NCBI RefSeq assembly: GCF_036588685.1
Contig: NC_086376.1
Span: 28,867,930-28,931,929 of the forward strand
DNA: 64,000 nucleotides
Source: Mytilus trossulus
Taxonomy: Eukaryota; Mollusca; Bivalvia; Mytilida; Mytilidae
Direction: 5' to 3'
The notes beneath the pieces are model-generated. The model was not told the DNA's origin. It searched no databases and worked only from the letters and a program-made list of their open reading frames with translations. Shown here piece by piece: positions 25,040 to 35,874 of the stretch. Each line of letters opens with the position of its first letter. Within the stretch, counting starts at the first letter, position 1. A program made the translations under genes and the position numbers.

Positions 25040-25235
25040 TCTGATTAGAAACTAGAGGATCGCAAGAGCCTGTGTCGCTCACCTGTTACTGTATTTACTG
25101 ATGTCGGTCATCTTGGTTGGTAGGTGGGGTCACATTAGAATCTTTTTTTTTTAAATAGATACCCTAGTAATGATTGTGGCCAAGTTTGATTAAATTTGGC
25201 CCATAGTTTTAAACAAGAGATTCTCAAGAGCTTAA
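25040..25235 (+). repeat. Diverged fragment of the 558-bp repeat family
   Basis: 'gtcatcttggttggtaggtg', 'aatagataccctagtaatga' and 'ttgtggccaagtttgattaa' match landmarks in the tandem repeat at 32205-33900. Confidence 0.5.
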
Positions 25236-25687
25236 TTTTTTGGGGTTTAATATCTTCAATAATTATTTTGCATATCCAACTAAGTTAGACATCACGTGAC
25301 TTTTGTGACGTATAATATTTCCCCATATAAAATGCATTTATGCTTCAATAAAGTTTAATTTTCTCATAAACCTGATCCGTTTTCTTACTTTTGCAAATTA
25401 ATCCTTGATATTCAAACATATTTCTATCAAACAATGTTGGTCCTAACAGTTTAATTTTTGATTGAATTCGGTCAAATCGGAATCGTAAATCATGCTCTTT
25501 TTCTCGTCATTTCTCCGTTGACTTAATGCTAAATTACCGATACCCATGTCTACTTTTACAACAAATAAAGAAATTCTGTAAATAAATCACAAACTTTGCA
25601 AATCGATTAAGTATATTCAAACATATAGCTGGCGAAGAATACTACTTAAAACTACGGAAGCCGATAAGGGCCATTAAAAAAAAAAAA

Positions 25688-25820
25688 TTATGTCGTAATT
25701 ACGACATAGCATGTCGTAATTTCGACATAACATATCGTAATAACGACATCGCTATGTCGTAATTTCGACATAACATGTCGTTATAACGACATCGCTATGT
25801 CGTAATAACGACATCGCTAT
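25688..25820. repeat. Array of short palindromes, left arm
   Basis: About six degenerate copies of TGTCGTAATTACGACA (variants with TTTCGACA, TAACGACA) are separated by 'tagca', 'taaca' or 'tcgcta' spacers. Every copy is itself a dyad. Confidence 0.8.
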
Positions 25821-25825
25821 ATATA

Positions 25826-25950
25826 AAAGAATATGTATTATGATTGCCAAGAGACTAAATGACACAGATATTAACAACTATACGTCATCATAATGCCCCC
25901 AATAAATAGAAAAGCCCCCGCATAGTCAGCTATAAAAGAGGGAGGAAAGA
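25826..25950 (+). repeat. Family 2 repeat within the left arm
   Basis: 'tatgattgccaagagactaa', 'gacacagatattaacaacta' and 'catagtcagctataaaagag' are in family 2 order. The inverse copy lies at about 30045-30170 in the right arm, so this repeat was part of the unit when the arms formed. Confidence 0.65.
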
Positions 25951-27422
25951 TACCAGAGGGAGAGTCCCCGAAATGCTGTGTTGCAGACAGTGTTATTATT
26001 CAATTATAAGCTCCCTTGGTAAAACTCTAAATTTCATATTGAATGCATTTTATTGTTAGATAATTTACATGAAGCTTAATAAGTATATATTTGTTAATTG
26101 CATAGCTTTTGCTATTTGAATTCATTGGTTAAAGATATTTATATTGTTAAGTTTAATATTTGCATCGTCGCAAAATCTTTGGATACCTTCTTTGAATACC
26201 TTCAGTGAGAAACTTATATATTTTATTAAAAACTAATTGAGGTGAATAAATTAACTGTTGTCAAATGGCTGTACAGACAGATTAGGTAGATACTACTATG
26301 TGAATATGCGAGCCTAACTAGACAGCTAAGCATCCCATCTCCCTCAAAAATAAGTGCATACTACATGGCTTCTAATGCTACTTTCAAACGTTGGACACGA
26401 TATTCCCACAACACGTTTCACTTAAAATAGGGTCTTTGCCTTCGATTAATTTTTGCAAGTTTTATTCGGTTTTTTATATTGTTGGTTGATTCTGGTTCTG
26501 TTCGTTTTTTGATGTCATTTTATCAAAAAATTACCTCGAGTTGTGGAAATCGATATAATAATGTTTACCGTTTAAGTTATTTCAGCTTAAAATGCAGTAC
26601 TGTCGCAAGTAATGTAGGAAGGAAAGATGGGACGGAAGTACATGTATACGGTTCTCATATTTTTTTTTATCATAGGATGTTTAACTTTCAAGTTGCATAT
26701 CATCTGTCATTGTAAAATTTCTATATCTTAATTCATCCCCAATACAAATATATCTGACACTCTGCAAGTAAATCGAACATTTTTACCCTTGGTTAAATTT
26801 GAATAGAATTGTAATTTCCCTGACACATAAGTTGTCGAAAAACACCCCTTCTATTACTTGAACCTTGGCTTGGGAATTATTTCCCAAGTCATCTTCAGAT
26901 ATATACATTTTAAAATATAGTAATCTACTCCTGGGTCGTCCGCGAAAACGGCAAACAAAAATATAATCCCGGTTCTTTTTTAATTCGATGAAACGGTTTT
27001 CGTTGCAGTTTGGGATTCATCTTTCAATTACCTCCATTTCATGCACAAGTTTATATTGACGAAAAGTTCCGGTGTTATATAGCCATTCTTCCCCCATGCC
27101 AGTTTTTCCCCCGCGGGAAAGACTGGCATGAGCCAATATTTCCCCCATGGAAATTTTGGATCATTGCCATTCTTCCCCGCGGAAATTTGACAATACGTAT
27201 ACATATAGTCACTTTTCCCCCATGCCAATCTTTCCCCCTATATTATAAATATCACTGTATATATGTACACGTCTGAAAATTAAACCGAAATAGGTTTATA
27301 AATACAAATTTTTAGTTCTTTTACATTAACACAAGTCCTGTCTACAGGTTTTTCAGTCTGTCTATGTTTCAACTAATCTTTCTTTCGTTGTGCCCCCTAG
27401 TCTTTCTTCATTCTCAACTGCA

Positions 27423-27465
27423 TAGATATAGGAAGATGTGGTGTGAGTGCCAATGAGACAATGTC
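27423..27465 (+). repeat. Family 2 repeat fragment
   Basis: 'tagatataggaagatgtggt' followed by 'gtgagtgccaatgagacaat' is the family 2 leading end, truncated. Confidence 0.6.
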
Positions 27466-27479
27466 TGATTATATGTCGA

Positions 27480-27612
27480 CAAGTCTGTCTACTTATTCAC
27501 CCGTCTGTTCACATATTTACCAGTCTGTCTACATATTCACCCGTCTGTTCACATATTCACCCGTCTGTTCACATGTTTACCAGTCTGTCTATGCCCACTA
27601 GTCCGTCTATAT
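27480..27612 (+). repeat. Short minisatellite ('cccgtctgttcacatattca')
   Basis: About six to seven imperfect copies of an approximately 19-21 bp unit alternate between 'acccgtctgttcacat' and 'accagtctgtctacat' forms. Confidence 0.65.
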
Positions 27613-28335
27613 TTCCACTAGCTATGAAAAAGCTTTCAGTAACTACGAGTACTTTTATTACGGTGCTTTGTTTCTATTGATTTTGTGTAGGTGATTATTG
27701 TTCAACGTATCAACATTTTTAGTGAAGCCAATTGCAACTGATACTGTTTTCCTTGCGGTGTGTTGTTCTAGGTTGGGTTCATTGGGGAGGGTTGAGTTAA
27801 TGGCCCCCACATTGTTAATGTACCAATGACCATTCCAAAGCCAGGAACATGTAGTACCGGGTACAGTGGTTGTTGTTTGATTTGGGTTTTTTTTTGTAAA
27901 TTATTTTGTAATCAATAAGCCTGTCAGTTTTGTTTGTATTGTTCCCTAAATTTTATGGTCGGAGCATTTCATAGCCGACTATATATGGGTTTTTTTTCAT
28001 TTAATAATGGTGGCCTTTTATTACCTACTACCAGGTACGTGTAACTCCGGTGGATATTTGCTAAGATCTGCTAAACTAATAAAACAAAAGGTTAGTATTC
28101 TTTTTTTATGATAAAAGTTTCTAATGGACGTCGCCGACGTTATAAATTTATAGAGGGGAAAAACTAGCTAATCATGCCGCAAAGGGGAAAAATTGGCCTG
28201 ATCCTCGTTTTCCCCCTATAACGTTGAGGGGGAAAAGTTGGATCATGCCAATTTTTCCGGGGGGAAATATTGGATCGATCCAGTTTTTCCCCCAGGAAAA
28301 ATTGGCATGGGGGAAGAATGGCTATAGGACACCGG

Positions 28336-29439
28336 CTTCGCTAGTACAGGAATTACTTTCATCACGAAATAGCAGGACAAATCGCGAAGTAAAACATTCC
28401 GTGAACTGGTATTAAGTGTTTTGATATTGGTGATTGCACCTAACTGAAGTGACGACTTTAAATGATCTATTTCGGAGTACTTCCGTAACATAAATTTCAA
28501 TTTATTTTACAAAATGGGATTTTCCCCCCATTTCCAAATTCTTTTAAATAAATCGTTAAAAGCTATACAATTAATAAAAATTGCAAAATTTAACCTGTGT
28601 CGAACCTATTTCCCCGGGCGGAGACTTTAGCAACATACACTATTTTTTTTCGGCAGCAATCATTAACATCTTTCTCCAAATTTCATAACACGATTTGTTT
28701 TAATTATCATAAATATTTAATTGAAACTTTAGCACATTTAACGTCGGAAATTAGCGTCTTTGGGATTTTAGACGTTTTCAGACATTTGGAAAAATTGGCT
28801 TCCGTTTTGTAATGTATGGAATCATTTTATTCCTTTAAGACCCAAATATGTAGTTAATAAGGAAAGAATCTTGGCATTGTTTACTCTTCGTATATTTAAC
28901 TTTTGTTTTGATCAATTATAAAAAAAAAAAATACGCCTTAAACTGCTTTGAAAAATGAAATATCAACTTGGACAAAATGGCTACCGTTTGAAAAACGACT
29001 GTGTAGTCAGAAGATTTTATTGATTCAGCAACATCTGAACTCACATGAGGCAAATATTTGTACTTTTGTTAGATATTATTATTGTCTTACTATTCTTATT
29101 CATTTTCTACTATAATATGCAGTCGAGTTAAATGAAATTTGGTAAAATAACGGCTTTAACGCCACAAAGAACCGACACATGTCGTTGTTCCTGTCAAGAA
29201 TCAAGAAGATCAGAGAATAAGAAATAGGATCACTATACATAAGAGTTAAAACAGTTTTTCATAAATGTAACGTTAGATGGGGACATCCGTTTTTTTCACA
29301 TAGCTTTCTTTTTTTAATCCTCAAATATACCAGATATTACTTAGGAGATGATCAAGAGCTGTCAAAACATAATTCAAAACATATATTGAATTTGCTTTAA
29401 TATTGGTTCGTGTTTTCTAACATTTTTATTTTGTTTTGA
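28336..29439. other. Interior of the foldback without recognised gene
   Basis: Only short frames without motifs occur (for example 28597-28812). I see no transposase, integrase or reverse transcriptase. Confidence 0.3.
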
Positions 29440-30179
29440 GGATGAAATTTCGAAGATTCTGTTTTAAATACTAGGGGTTGTAGGAACATCGCGCGTGCCC
29501 AACGTTTGAAAGAAGAAATAGAGCTATCAATACTTCAATACACCCTTATACCAAGAAGCCATGTAGTTTGCGCTAATTTAAAGGGAGATGGAAAGCTTGG
29601 CTTGACTTGGTTGTACAATTTCAGTCCTCTAATAATTCCACATTTCATTCTTCCAACATGTGTGACAGCATAGCTAATCTACGACCGGTAACTTGTTAAT
29701 CTAAACGACTTTGTTTGACTGTACAACCCTAGCACAATGGGGCAAGTTAATCGAAATTGGTATCTATAACATATATAAGTTTCTCACTGAAGGTATCCAA
29801 AGAAGGTAACCAAAGATTTTGCGACGATGCCAATATTAAACTTTACAATATAAATAAATATCTTCAACCAATGAATTCAAATAGCAAAAGCTATGCAATT
29901 AACAAATATATACTTATTAAGCTTCATGTAAATTATTTAACAATATAATACATTAAATATGAAATTTGGAGTTTTACCAAGGGAGCTAATATTTGAATAA
30001 TAACACTGTCTGCCACACAGCATTTCGGGGACTCTCCCTCTGGTAGCTTTCTTCCCTCTTTTATAGCTGACCATGCGGGGGCTTTTATAATTATCGGGGA
30101 CATTATGATGACGTATAATTGTTAATTTCTTTGTCATTTAGTCTCTTGCCAATCATAATACATATTCTTTCAAATATAG

Positions 30180-30285
30180 CTCGTTATTACGACATAGCTA
30201 TGTCGTTAAAACGACATAGTGATGTCGTTATTACGACATGATATGTCGAAATTACGACATAGCGATGTCGTTATTACGACATGCA
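30180..30285. repeat. Array of short palindromes, right arm
   Basis: About five degenerate copies of TGTCGTTATTACGACA-type dyads separated by 'tagc', 'tagtga' or 'tgata'. This is the inverted counterpart of 25688-25820. Confidence 0.8.
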
Positions 30286-30407
30286 TTTTTTTTGAATGGC
30301 CCTTATCGGCTTCCGTATTAAAACAGTTTAATTTCAGGGCAAATTCGGTCAAACATCGATTTAGAAAAGGGAATTTTCCGAGATTTTTCAAAATAGCAGC
30401 TGATGTA

Positions 30408-30523
30408 CACAGGCACTTGTCTCAGAAAAAAAAATTACCTATATACCTTAATATACTTGTCTCAGAAAAAAAAGTTACCTATATACCTTAATATAATTTT
30501 TTTTTCTGAGACAAGTGCCTGTG
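30408..30523. mobile_element. hAT-like MITE, 116 bp, with 8-bp target duplication
   Basis: The termini CACAGGCACTTGTCTCAG are exact inverted repeats followed by an A run. The direct repeat CTGATGTA flanks it (30400-30407, 30524-30531). The left terminal unit ('cttgtctcagaaaaaaa' plus 'ttacctatataccttaata') is tandemly duplicated inside. Confidence 0.8.
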
Positions 30524-30652
30524 CTGATGTATCATAAGGAAATACTGCATCAAGTCAATGATTTCTATAGTAAGACTTTCCTAGATCATATCTAATTTTT
30601 CATAAAGAATCTCTGATGTTTCTGTTATTTTCCTTTAGTGATATTTCGATAT

Positions 30653-30749
30653 CACAGGCACTTGTCTCAGAAAAAAAAATTACCTATATACCTTAAAATG
30701 TTATATTAAGGTATATAGGTAATTTTTTTTTCTGAGACAAGTGCCTGTG
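30653..30749. mobile_element. hAT-like MITE, 97 bp, with 8-bp target duplication
   Basis: Same termini as 30408-30523. Arms of about 43 bp pair almost perfectly around a short centre. TTCGATAT flanks it exactly (30645-30652, 30750-30757). Eight-bp duplications fit the hAT superfamily. Confidence 0.85.
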
Positions 30750-31589
30750 TTCGATATCCTTGATTTTAAAATTTCTTAATAAAAAAAATATTTTAAGTGT
30801 TACACGGGAACATTTATTTTGACAGATATTCATCCAGGAGATACTATTACCAGAAAATAGTTTACAATATCTATAATAAAAAAATCAAGTTTTCTGTATA
30901 TTTTAAAAATTTCATTCCTTGACCGAACAGGTAAAATCATTATCTAACTTGGGGTATAATGTTACATCATAATATATTGTCAGGTAGACGTGCAAACCAA
31001 AAGCAACCAGGTGACATTCAACATCCTGTCAGTGTGTTATACATGTATTACCAGAGTTTAAATTTTGTGTTATACAAATGTTTTCATAAATGTACAAATA
31101 AATACCTTCTCCTTCCCATGTCAAATCAGAAAATTTTAAAAAATAATTTTTGCTTAAAAGGCATTCAAATATTTATATGTTTCCATAATTATTTCAAAGA
31201 AATATTCTGATTCAAATTTCAATTTAAATGAATTTTGATCATTGAATATGATTTCATTGTTATTTATTTAATTCAATATATCTAAAGCTAAATCCAGGCA
31301 ATGAATCGATAAAAAGTTTTAATTGTGTAAAAAAAAAAAAGTTTTAGTATACATTCCAGCAGAGACTAATAATACGATTCATCTGGTTTTAACAGAGACA
31401 TATATACAAAATTTATACTAGATACTCTGAAACTCATTTAGCCTAAGTTTGGCTGAAATTGATACAGCAGTTTCAAAGGACAAGATTTTTTAAAGTAAGT
31501 CAACATGATGAACAAATTGTGAATAAACTGTTATCACAGAGATATGTCTCGCCTTTTTGTAATTTTGGTAATGAATTGTGCCAGTTAAT

Positions 31590-31994
31590 GCTAATACAAT
31601 TGCCAACCAAATATCAAAGACCTACCACAAGTGGATCCCCATAAAATGACCTAATCACAAACTAATACATGTAATGTAAGCAAACCAATCAAAGTCAATA
31701 GACCATGACTGAGGGGGCGGAGCCAAATAATCCCATGGCAATGAGATGTGACAATGCTAATACATCTGAATACCAATTATCATTGATGTACCACAAGTGG
31801 ATCTCCATCAACTGACCTAATCACAAACTAATACATGTAAAGTAAGAAAACCATTCAAAGTCAATAGACCATGACTGAGGGGGCGGAGCCAAATAATCTC
31901 CATGGCAATGGTAATACATCTGCATACCAATTATCATTGACATACCACTAGTGGTTCCCCATAAAACTGAGCTAATCACAAACTAATACATTTG
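31590..31994 (+). repeat. Tandem repeat, period about 166 bp, about 2.4 copies
   Basis: 'tcaatagaccatgactgagg' followed by 'gggcggagcc' occurs at 31695 and 31861. 'tgacctaatcacaaactaat' and 'ccacaagtggatc' repeat at the same spacing, with a third partial unit ending near 31994. Confidence 0.75.
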
Positions 31995-32114
31995 AATTAT
32001 TTAAATTACCACATGGTAAAAATATAAATTATTTAATGCCCAATAAGGCGCAAGCCAGGGCCGACCGTGCAAGGGCTGTATAGCCAGTCAAGGTCGTTAA
32101 AAACTTCCATTTGT
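31995..32114 (+). mobile_element. Truncated retroposon copy 3, longest (120 bp)
   Basis: It ends in the 54 bp shared with the copies at 22391 and 32375, preceded by 66 bp not present in those. It is flanked by the exact 12-bp repeat CTAATACATTTG (31983-31994, 32115-32126). Confidence 0.65.
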
Positions 32115-32374
32115 CTAATACATTTGTTGACGCCGTCGCCGAAGCCGGAAACAGCATACCTATGTCTCGCTTTTTGACTCCGTCAAGGCGACAAAAAAAG
32201 TCTTTAAAGGGCAATAACTCCTTAAGGGGTCAATTGACAATTTTGGTCAAATTAACTTATTTGTAGATCTTACTTTGCTTAAAACAGTTTATCTGTATCT
32301 ATAATAATATTCAAGATAATAACCCAAAACTGCATAATTTCTTTAAAATCATCAATTCAGGGGCATTATACCTG

Positions 32375-32432
32375 GCCGACCGTGCAAGGGCTGTATAGCC
32401 AGTCAAGGTCGTTAAAAACTTCCATTTGTTGT
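32375..32432 (+). mobile_element. Truncated retroposon copy 2 (58 bp)
   Basis: It contains the identical 54 bp (32376-32429), with tail 'ttgttgt', flanked by the exact 10-bp repeat ATTATACCTG (32365-32374, 32433-32442). It is inserted inside the first 558-bp unit. Confidence 0.75.
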
Positions 32433-32962
32433 ATTATACCTGAAAAACCAGTTACCCAATTCGGCTGAAAATTTCAGGACAGGGAGACCTTGACCTAATG
32501 AATACTTTAACTTCTTGTCTTATTTGATCTAAATGCTGGATTTTTTGAAATATAAGCCAAAAAACTGCATTTTACCATGTGTTCTATTTTTAGCCATGAC
32601 GGCCATGTTTTTGGACGAAATAGAAAATAAAACACAAACTTTATTTTATACACCCTACTGATCATTCAGTTGAAGTTTGGTTGAATTTGGTTGAGTAGTT
32701 TTAGAGGATAAGATTTTTTTAAAGTAAGCAAATATGATGAACAAGTTGTGACAATTTGTCATTAAAGGACAATAACCCCTTAAGGGGTCAATTGAAAATT
32801 TTGATCATATCAACTTATTTGTAGATCTTACCTTGCTGATCATTTTTGCTGTTTACAGTTTATCTTTATCTATAATAATATTCAAGATAATGAACAAAAA
32901 CTGCAAAATTTCCTTAAAATTACCAAATAAAAACAGATAAATTTCTTAAAAAAATACCAATT

Positions 32963-32987
32963 GGGGGGGGGGGGGGGGGGGGGGGGG
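32963..32987 (+). repeat. Poly-G run of 25
   Basis: Twenty-five consecutive G residues within the second 558-bp unit. Length likely unstable or mis-assembled. Confidence 0.9.
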
Positions 32988-34194
32988 TCAGTAACCCAAC
33001 AACAAGTTGACCAATTCATCTGAAAATTTCAGGGCAGATAGATAATTACTAAATAAACAAGTTAACTCCTCGTTTAATTTGCTTTAAATGCTTTGGTTTT
33101 AGAGTTATAAGCCAAAATCTACATTTTACTCCTATGTTCTATTTTTAGCTATGGCGGCCGTCTTGGTTGGTTGGCCAGGTCATTACACACATTTTTTTTA
33201 AACTAGATACCCTAATAATGATTGTAGCTAAGTTTAGTTAAAGTTGGTCAAGTAGTTTCAGAGGATAAGATTTTTGTAAAAGATTACAAAATTTACGAAA
33301 AATTGGTAAAAAATGACTATTAAGAGCAATAACTCCTTAAGGGGTCAACTGACCATTTCGATCATGTTGACTTATTTGTAGATCTTACTTTGCTTAACAT
33401 TATTGCTGTTTACAGTTTATCTCTATCTATAATAATTTTCAAGAAAATAAGCAAAAACGGACAAAATTTCCTTAAAATTACCAATTCAAGGGCAGCAACC
33501 CAACAACGGGTTGTAAGATTCATTTGAAAAGTTCAGGGCAGATAGATCTTGCCCAGATAAACAATTTTACTTACGTCAGATTTGCTCTAAATGCTTTGGT
33601 TTTTAAGTTATAAGCCAAAAACTGCATTTTACCCCTATGTTTAGCTGTGGCGGCCATCTTGGTTGGTTGGGCGGGTTACGCCACACATTTTTTAAACTAG
33701 ATACCCCAATGATGATTGTAGCCAAGTTTGGTTAACTTTGTCTCAGTACTTTCAGAGGAGAAGATTTTTGTAAAAGCTAACGACGGACGACGACGACGAC
33801 GGAGACTACGGACGCCAAGTTATGGGAAAAGCTCACTTGACCCTTTGGGCCAGGCAGGGACGTATATATACGTCCTTGGGCCTTGTGAGCTGAAAAAAGG
33901 TTTCTTTGAAAAATTAGAGCAAATGAAGAGGGTACCTATTTTAGATATACTTAGTTAGTAGAGTTGTGGTGAGTGTTATTGATAGCAATCATATCTGATG
34001 GAAAACAAAGTCAATGGAAATTTAAGTTCTTGGGACAAAATTTGTTTAAGGAGTTCCACAATGATCCATTCTAGGCTCATGTAGTATTTTTTAACCTATT
34101 TCGTAATTATTTTCTTAATTTTGTAAAGGAAAGTGCTCTCTTTAACTATCCGGGTGATTGACATTCTCAGGACCAGACTAATAGTAAAACTGAT

Positions 34195-34487
34195 TTAAGG
34201 GAGCTACCATTTGATTTTCATGGTGGGGCTAGGAGAAAATTTGAAAAAAATAGGCAGGACAGGAGTTTTGAGTAAAAAAAAGGCAGGATGACACTTGCAA
34301 AAAAAAAAGTCAGGACGACAATTTAGGTTAAAAAAAGTCAGGGTAAACTAAAAAAAAAAGGCAGGACCGAACAGAGTGAAAAATAAAAAGGCAGGACAGA
34401 GATTACAGCAAAAAAAAAATGCAGGACAAAATTTTTCATCCTAGCCCCCCCCCCCCCCCAAAAAAAAATCAAATGGTAGCTCCCTAA
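34195..34487. mobile_element. MITE with TTAGGGAGCTACCATTTGA ends and internal minisatellite
   Basis: 'aagggagctaccatttgatt' at the left is inverted at the right ('aatcaaatggtagctccct'). The inner parts 'ggggctaggagaaaattt' and 'aaatttttcatcctagcccc' also pair. Between them, about six copies of 'aaaaaggcaggac' variants form a minisatellite. A C run ends the inner right arm. Confidence 0.65.
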
Positions 34488-35061
34488 GAAACCTTGGAGA
34501 AGGAAAGTTTTGAACAGTTAAATTGGTTTTGGAATTAACAGTTAAAAGCAAATTCAGAAGAATCCCATGTTTTTGCCTTTAAAAACACACCGATAATCAG
34601 AACTTATAAATTTTAATTTGTTTGAGAATGACACTAGTGTTAAATGAAGCCAAACTTCTGTGGGTAGCAATTTTTTATTATCTTAAACTTGATACTCATA
34701 TTTCTGTTATATAACAGAAAGCATCCTCCTGAAAGCAACAGAGTGAATTGAAATTTAACGTATTGGTATACAATTATCATCATTTGAAGCTGATTTAATT
34801 ATCTATTCATCATTTAGTACTTCGAAATTTAATAATGGTACAATAGTTTAGCATTTTTTGGGGGGCAAATGATATGGGAAAAATACAGGAACACTCCTTT
34901 CGCTTTATCTCTGATGAATAGAAAAGTACTCTTGAAAATTTACTTATACAATCAGACTTACCATTTTTAAGAATTAAAAAAGTTTCAGAACTGTGATTTT
35001 AGAAATGTTTAAGACTTTACACAGACAATGTCCAGTATATCTTCACGATAATATACAACTG

Positions 35062-35360
35062 TTTGGTATGAGTGCCAATGAGACAACTCTCCATCCAAGT
35101 CACAATTTATAAAAGTAAACCACTATAGGTCAAAGCACTGCTCTTCAACACGGAGTCGTGGCTCATACATGAACATCAAGCTATAAAGGGCTCCAAAATA
35201 ACAAGTGTTTAAACCATTTAAACAGGAAAAGCAACAGTCTAATCTATATATAAAACAGGAAACGAGAAACACAAATGAACCACACCAATAAACGACAACT
35301 ATTCTGAACATCAGATTCCTGACTTAGGAAAGGTGCCAACAATTGCAGTGGGTTTAAATG
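35062..35360 (+). repeat. Family 2 repeat, long copy
   Basis: 'ggtatgagtgccaatgagac', 'ctcttcaacacggagtcgtg', 'atcaagctataaagggctcc' and, further downstream, 'cctgacttaggaaaggtgcc'. It extends further 3' than the other copies. Confidence 0.7.
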
Positions 35361-35874
35361 TTTTAATGATACCAAACCTTCACCCTTATGGGAAACAATA
35401 GTGTTACCTCACAACATAGAAAAAGACACTATAAAATATCAATTGAAATGAATCAACTCAATCAAGATATATCAACACATGTGAACAGACACTGAACGAA
35501 TAAATTTGATCTTAAGAATGCTTATTAGTTTGCCACTCATGTTCTATTGTGCCACCTTGCAAAATTTTAATGATGTCTGTAAACTGATAAGTCTCAAGGA
35601 TGCTTTGTAAAACAGGTACTTCTCAAATAACAATTATAATACAATTTTGTTTATTATATTAAAGCAAAATAAAATGTACAATAATATCATGGATATGTAA
35701 ATAATGAAAACATATTCATTTGGTAAATTCAAACAAAATTTCCAAGTATTTATTGCATGGTAATGTTATTCATTGGTCAAAAAAAATAAATAATTGTTGT
35801 CATTTAAGGACATGTTCAAAATAAATGGTGCTATCGAAATTTATAATATAATCTTATTTTGTGAAATCTATACT

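Larger units (their letters stand above)
27069..28335. mobile_element. Inner inverted-repeat element with C-run/G-run hairpins
   Basis: CCGGTGT and then 'atagccattcttcccccatg' at the left are inverted at the right ('catgggggaagaatggctat', 'ACACCGG'). Both arms (about 27069-27240 and 28150-28335) contain repeated modules of the type 'catgcca-tttttcccc' and 'ggggaaa-ttgg-catg', which pair locally as well as with the other arm. No transposase frame. Confidence 0.65.
25645..30326. mobile_element. Large nested foldback (inverted-repeat) structure
   Basis: A left arm (from about 25645) and a right arm (ending about 30326) are inverted copies. Shared landmarks in order are: 'cggaagccgataagggccat'; a palindrome array; a family 2 repeat; 'ggagagtccccgaaatgctg' (right arm: 'cagcatttcggggactctcc'); 'ttacatgaagcttaataagt'; and 'ttcagtgagaaacttatata'. 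The high-similarity core is 25655-26220 against 29772-30316. Weaker inverted similarity continues inward (26318-26395 against about 29505-29600, 'ctacatggcttct' and 'ctttcaaacgttgg'). The 3 kb interior holds a second inverted-repeat element and no transposase I can recognise. Confidence 0.7.
32205..33900 (+). repeat. Tandem repeat, period about 558-562 bp, three units
   Basis: 'caataactccttaaggggtc' (with small variants) starts units near 32205, 32763 and 33322. It is followed each time by 'acttatttgtagatcttac' and 'cagtttatct-tatctataa', and in the longer units by 'ggcggccatcttggttggtt'. Units are clearly diverged. The block ends in a (GAC)n-rich tract and 'gctcacttgaccctttgggc', a 3' end I remember from bivalve genomes. 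Confidence 0.7.

Noticed and set aside
27010..27276. Overlapping ORFs on both strands at 27010-27276 as proteins (Pro/Trp/Gly-rich)
   Set aside because: They are translations of the inverted C-run/G-run modules, and their composition follows directly from the repeat.
25688..30285. CRISPR-like arrays
   Set aside because: The repeated units are short palindromes with 4-7 bp spacers in a eukaryotic repeat context. There are no 25-40 bp spacers and no Cas genes.
32029..32214. Minus-strand 61-codon ORF over the 54-bp conserved segment as a conserved peptide
   Set aside because: The identical 54 bp occur in three contexts with target duplications and the frame is not kept open on both sides, so conservation is explained by recent insertion rather than coding.
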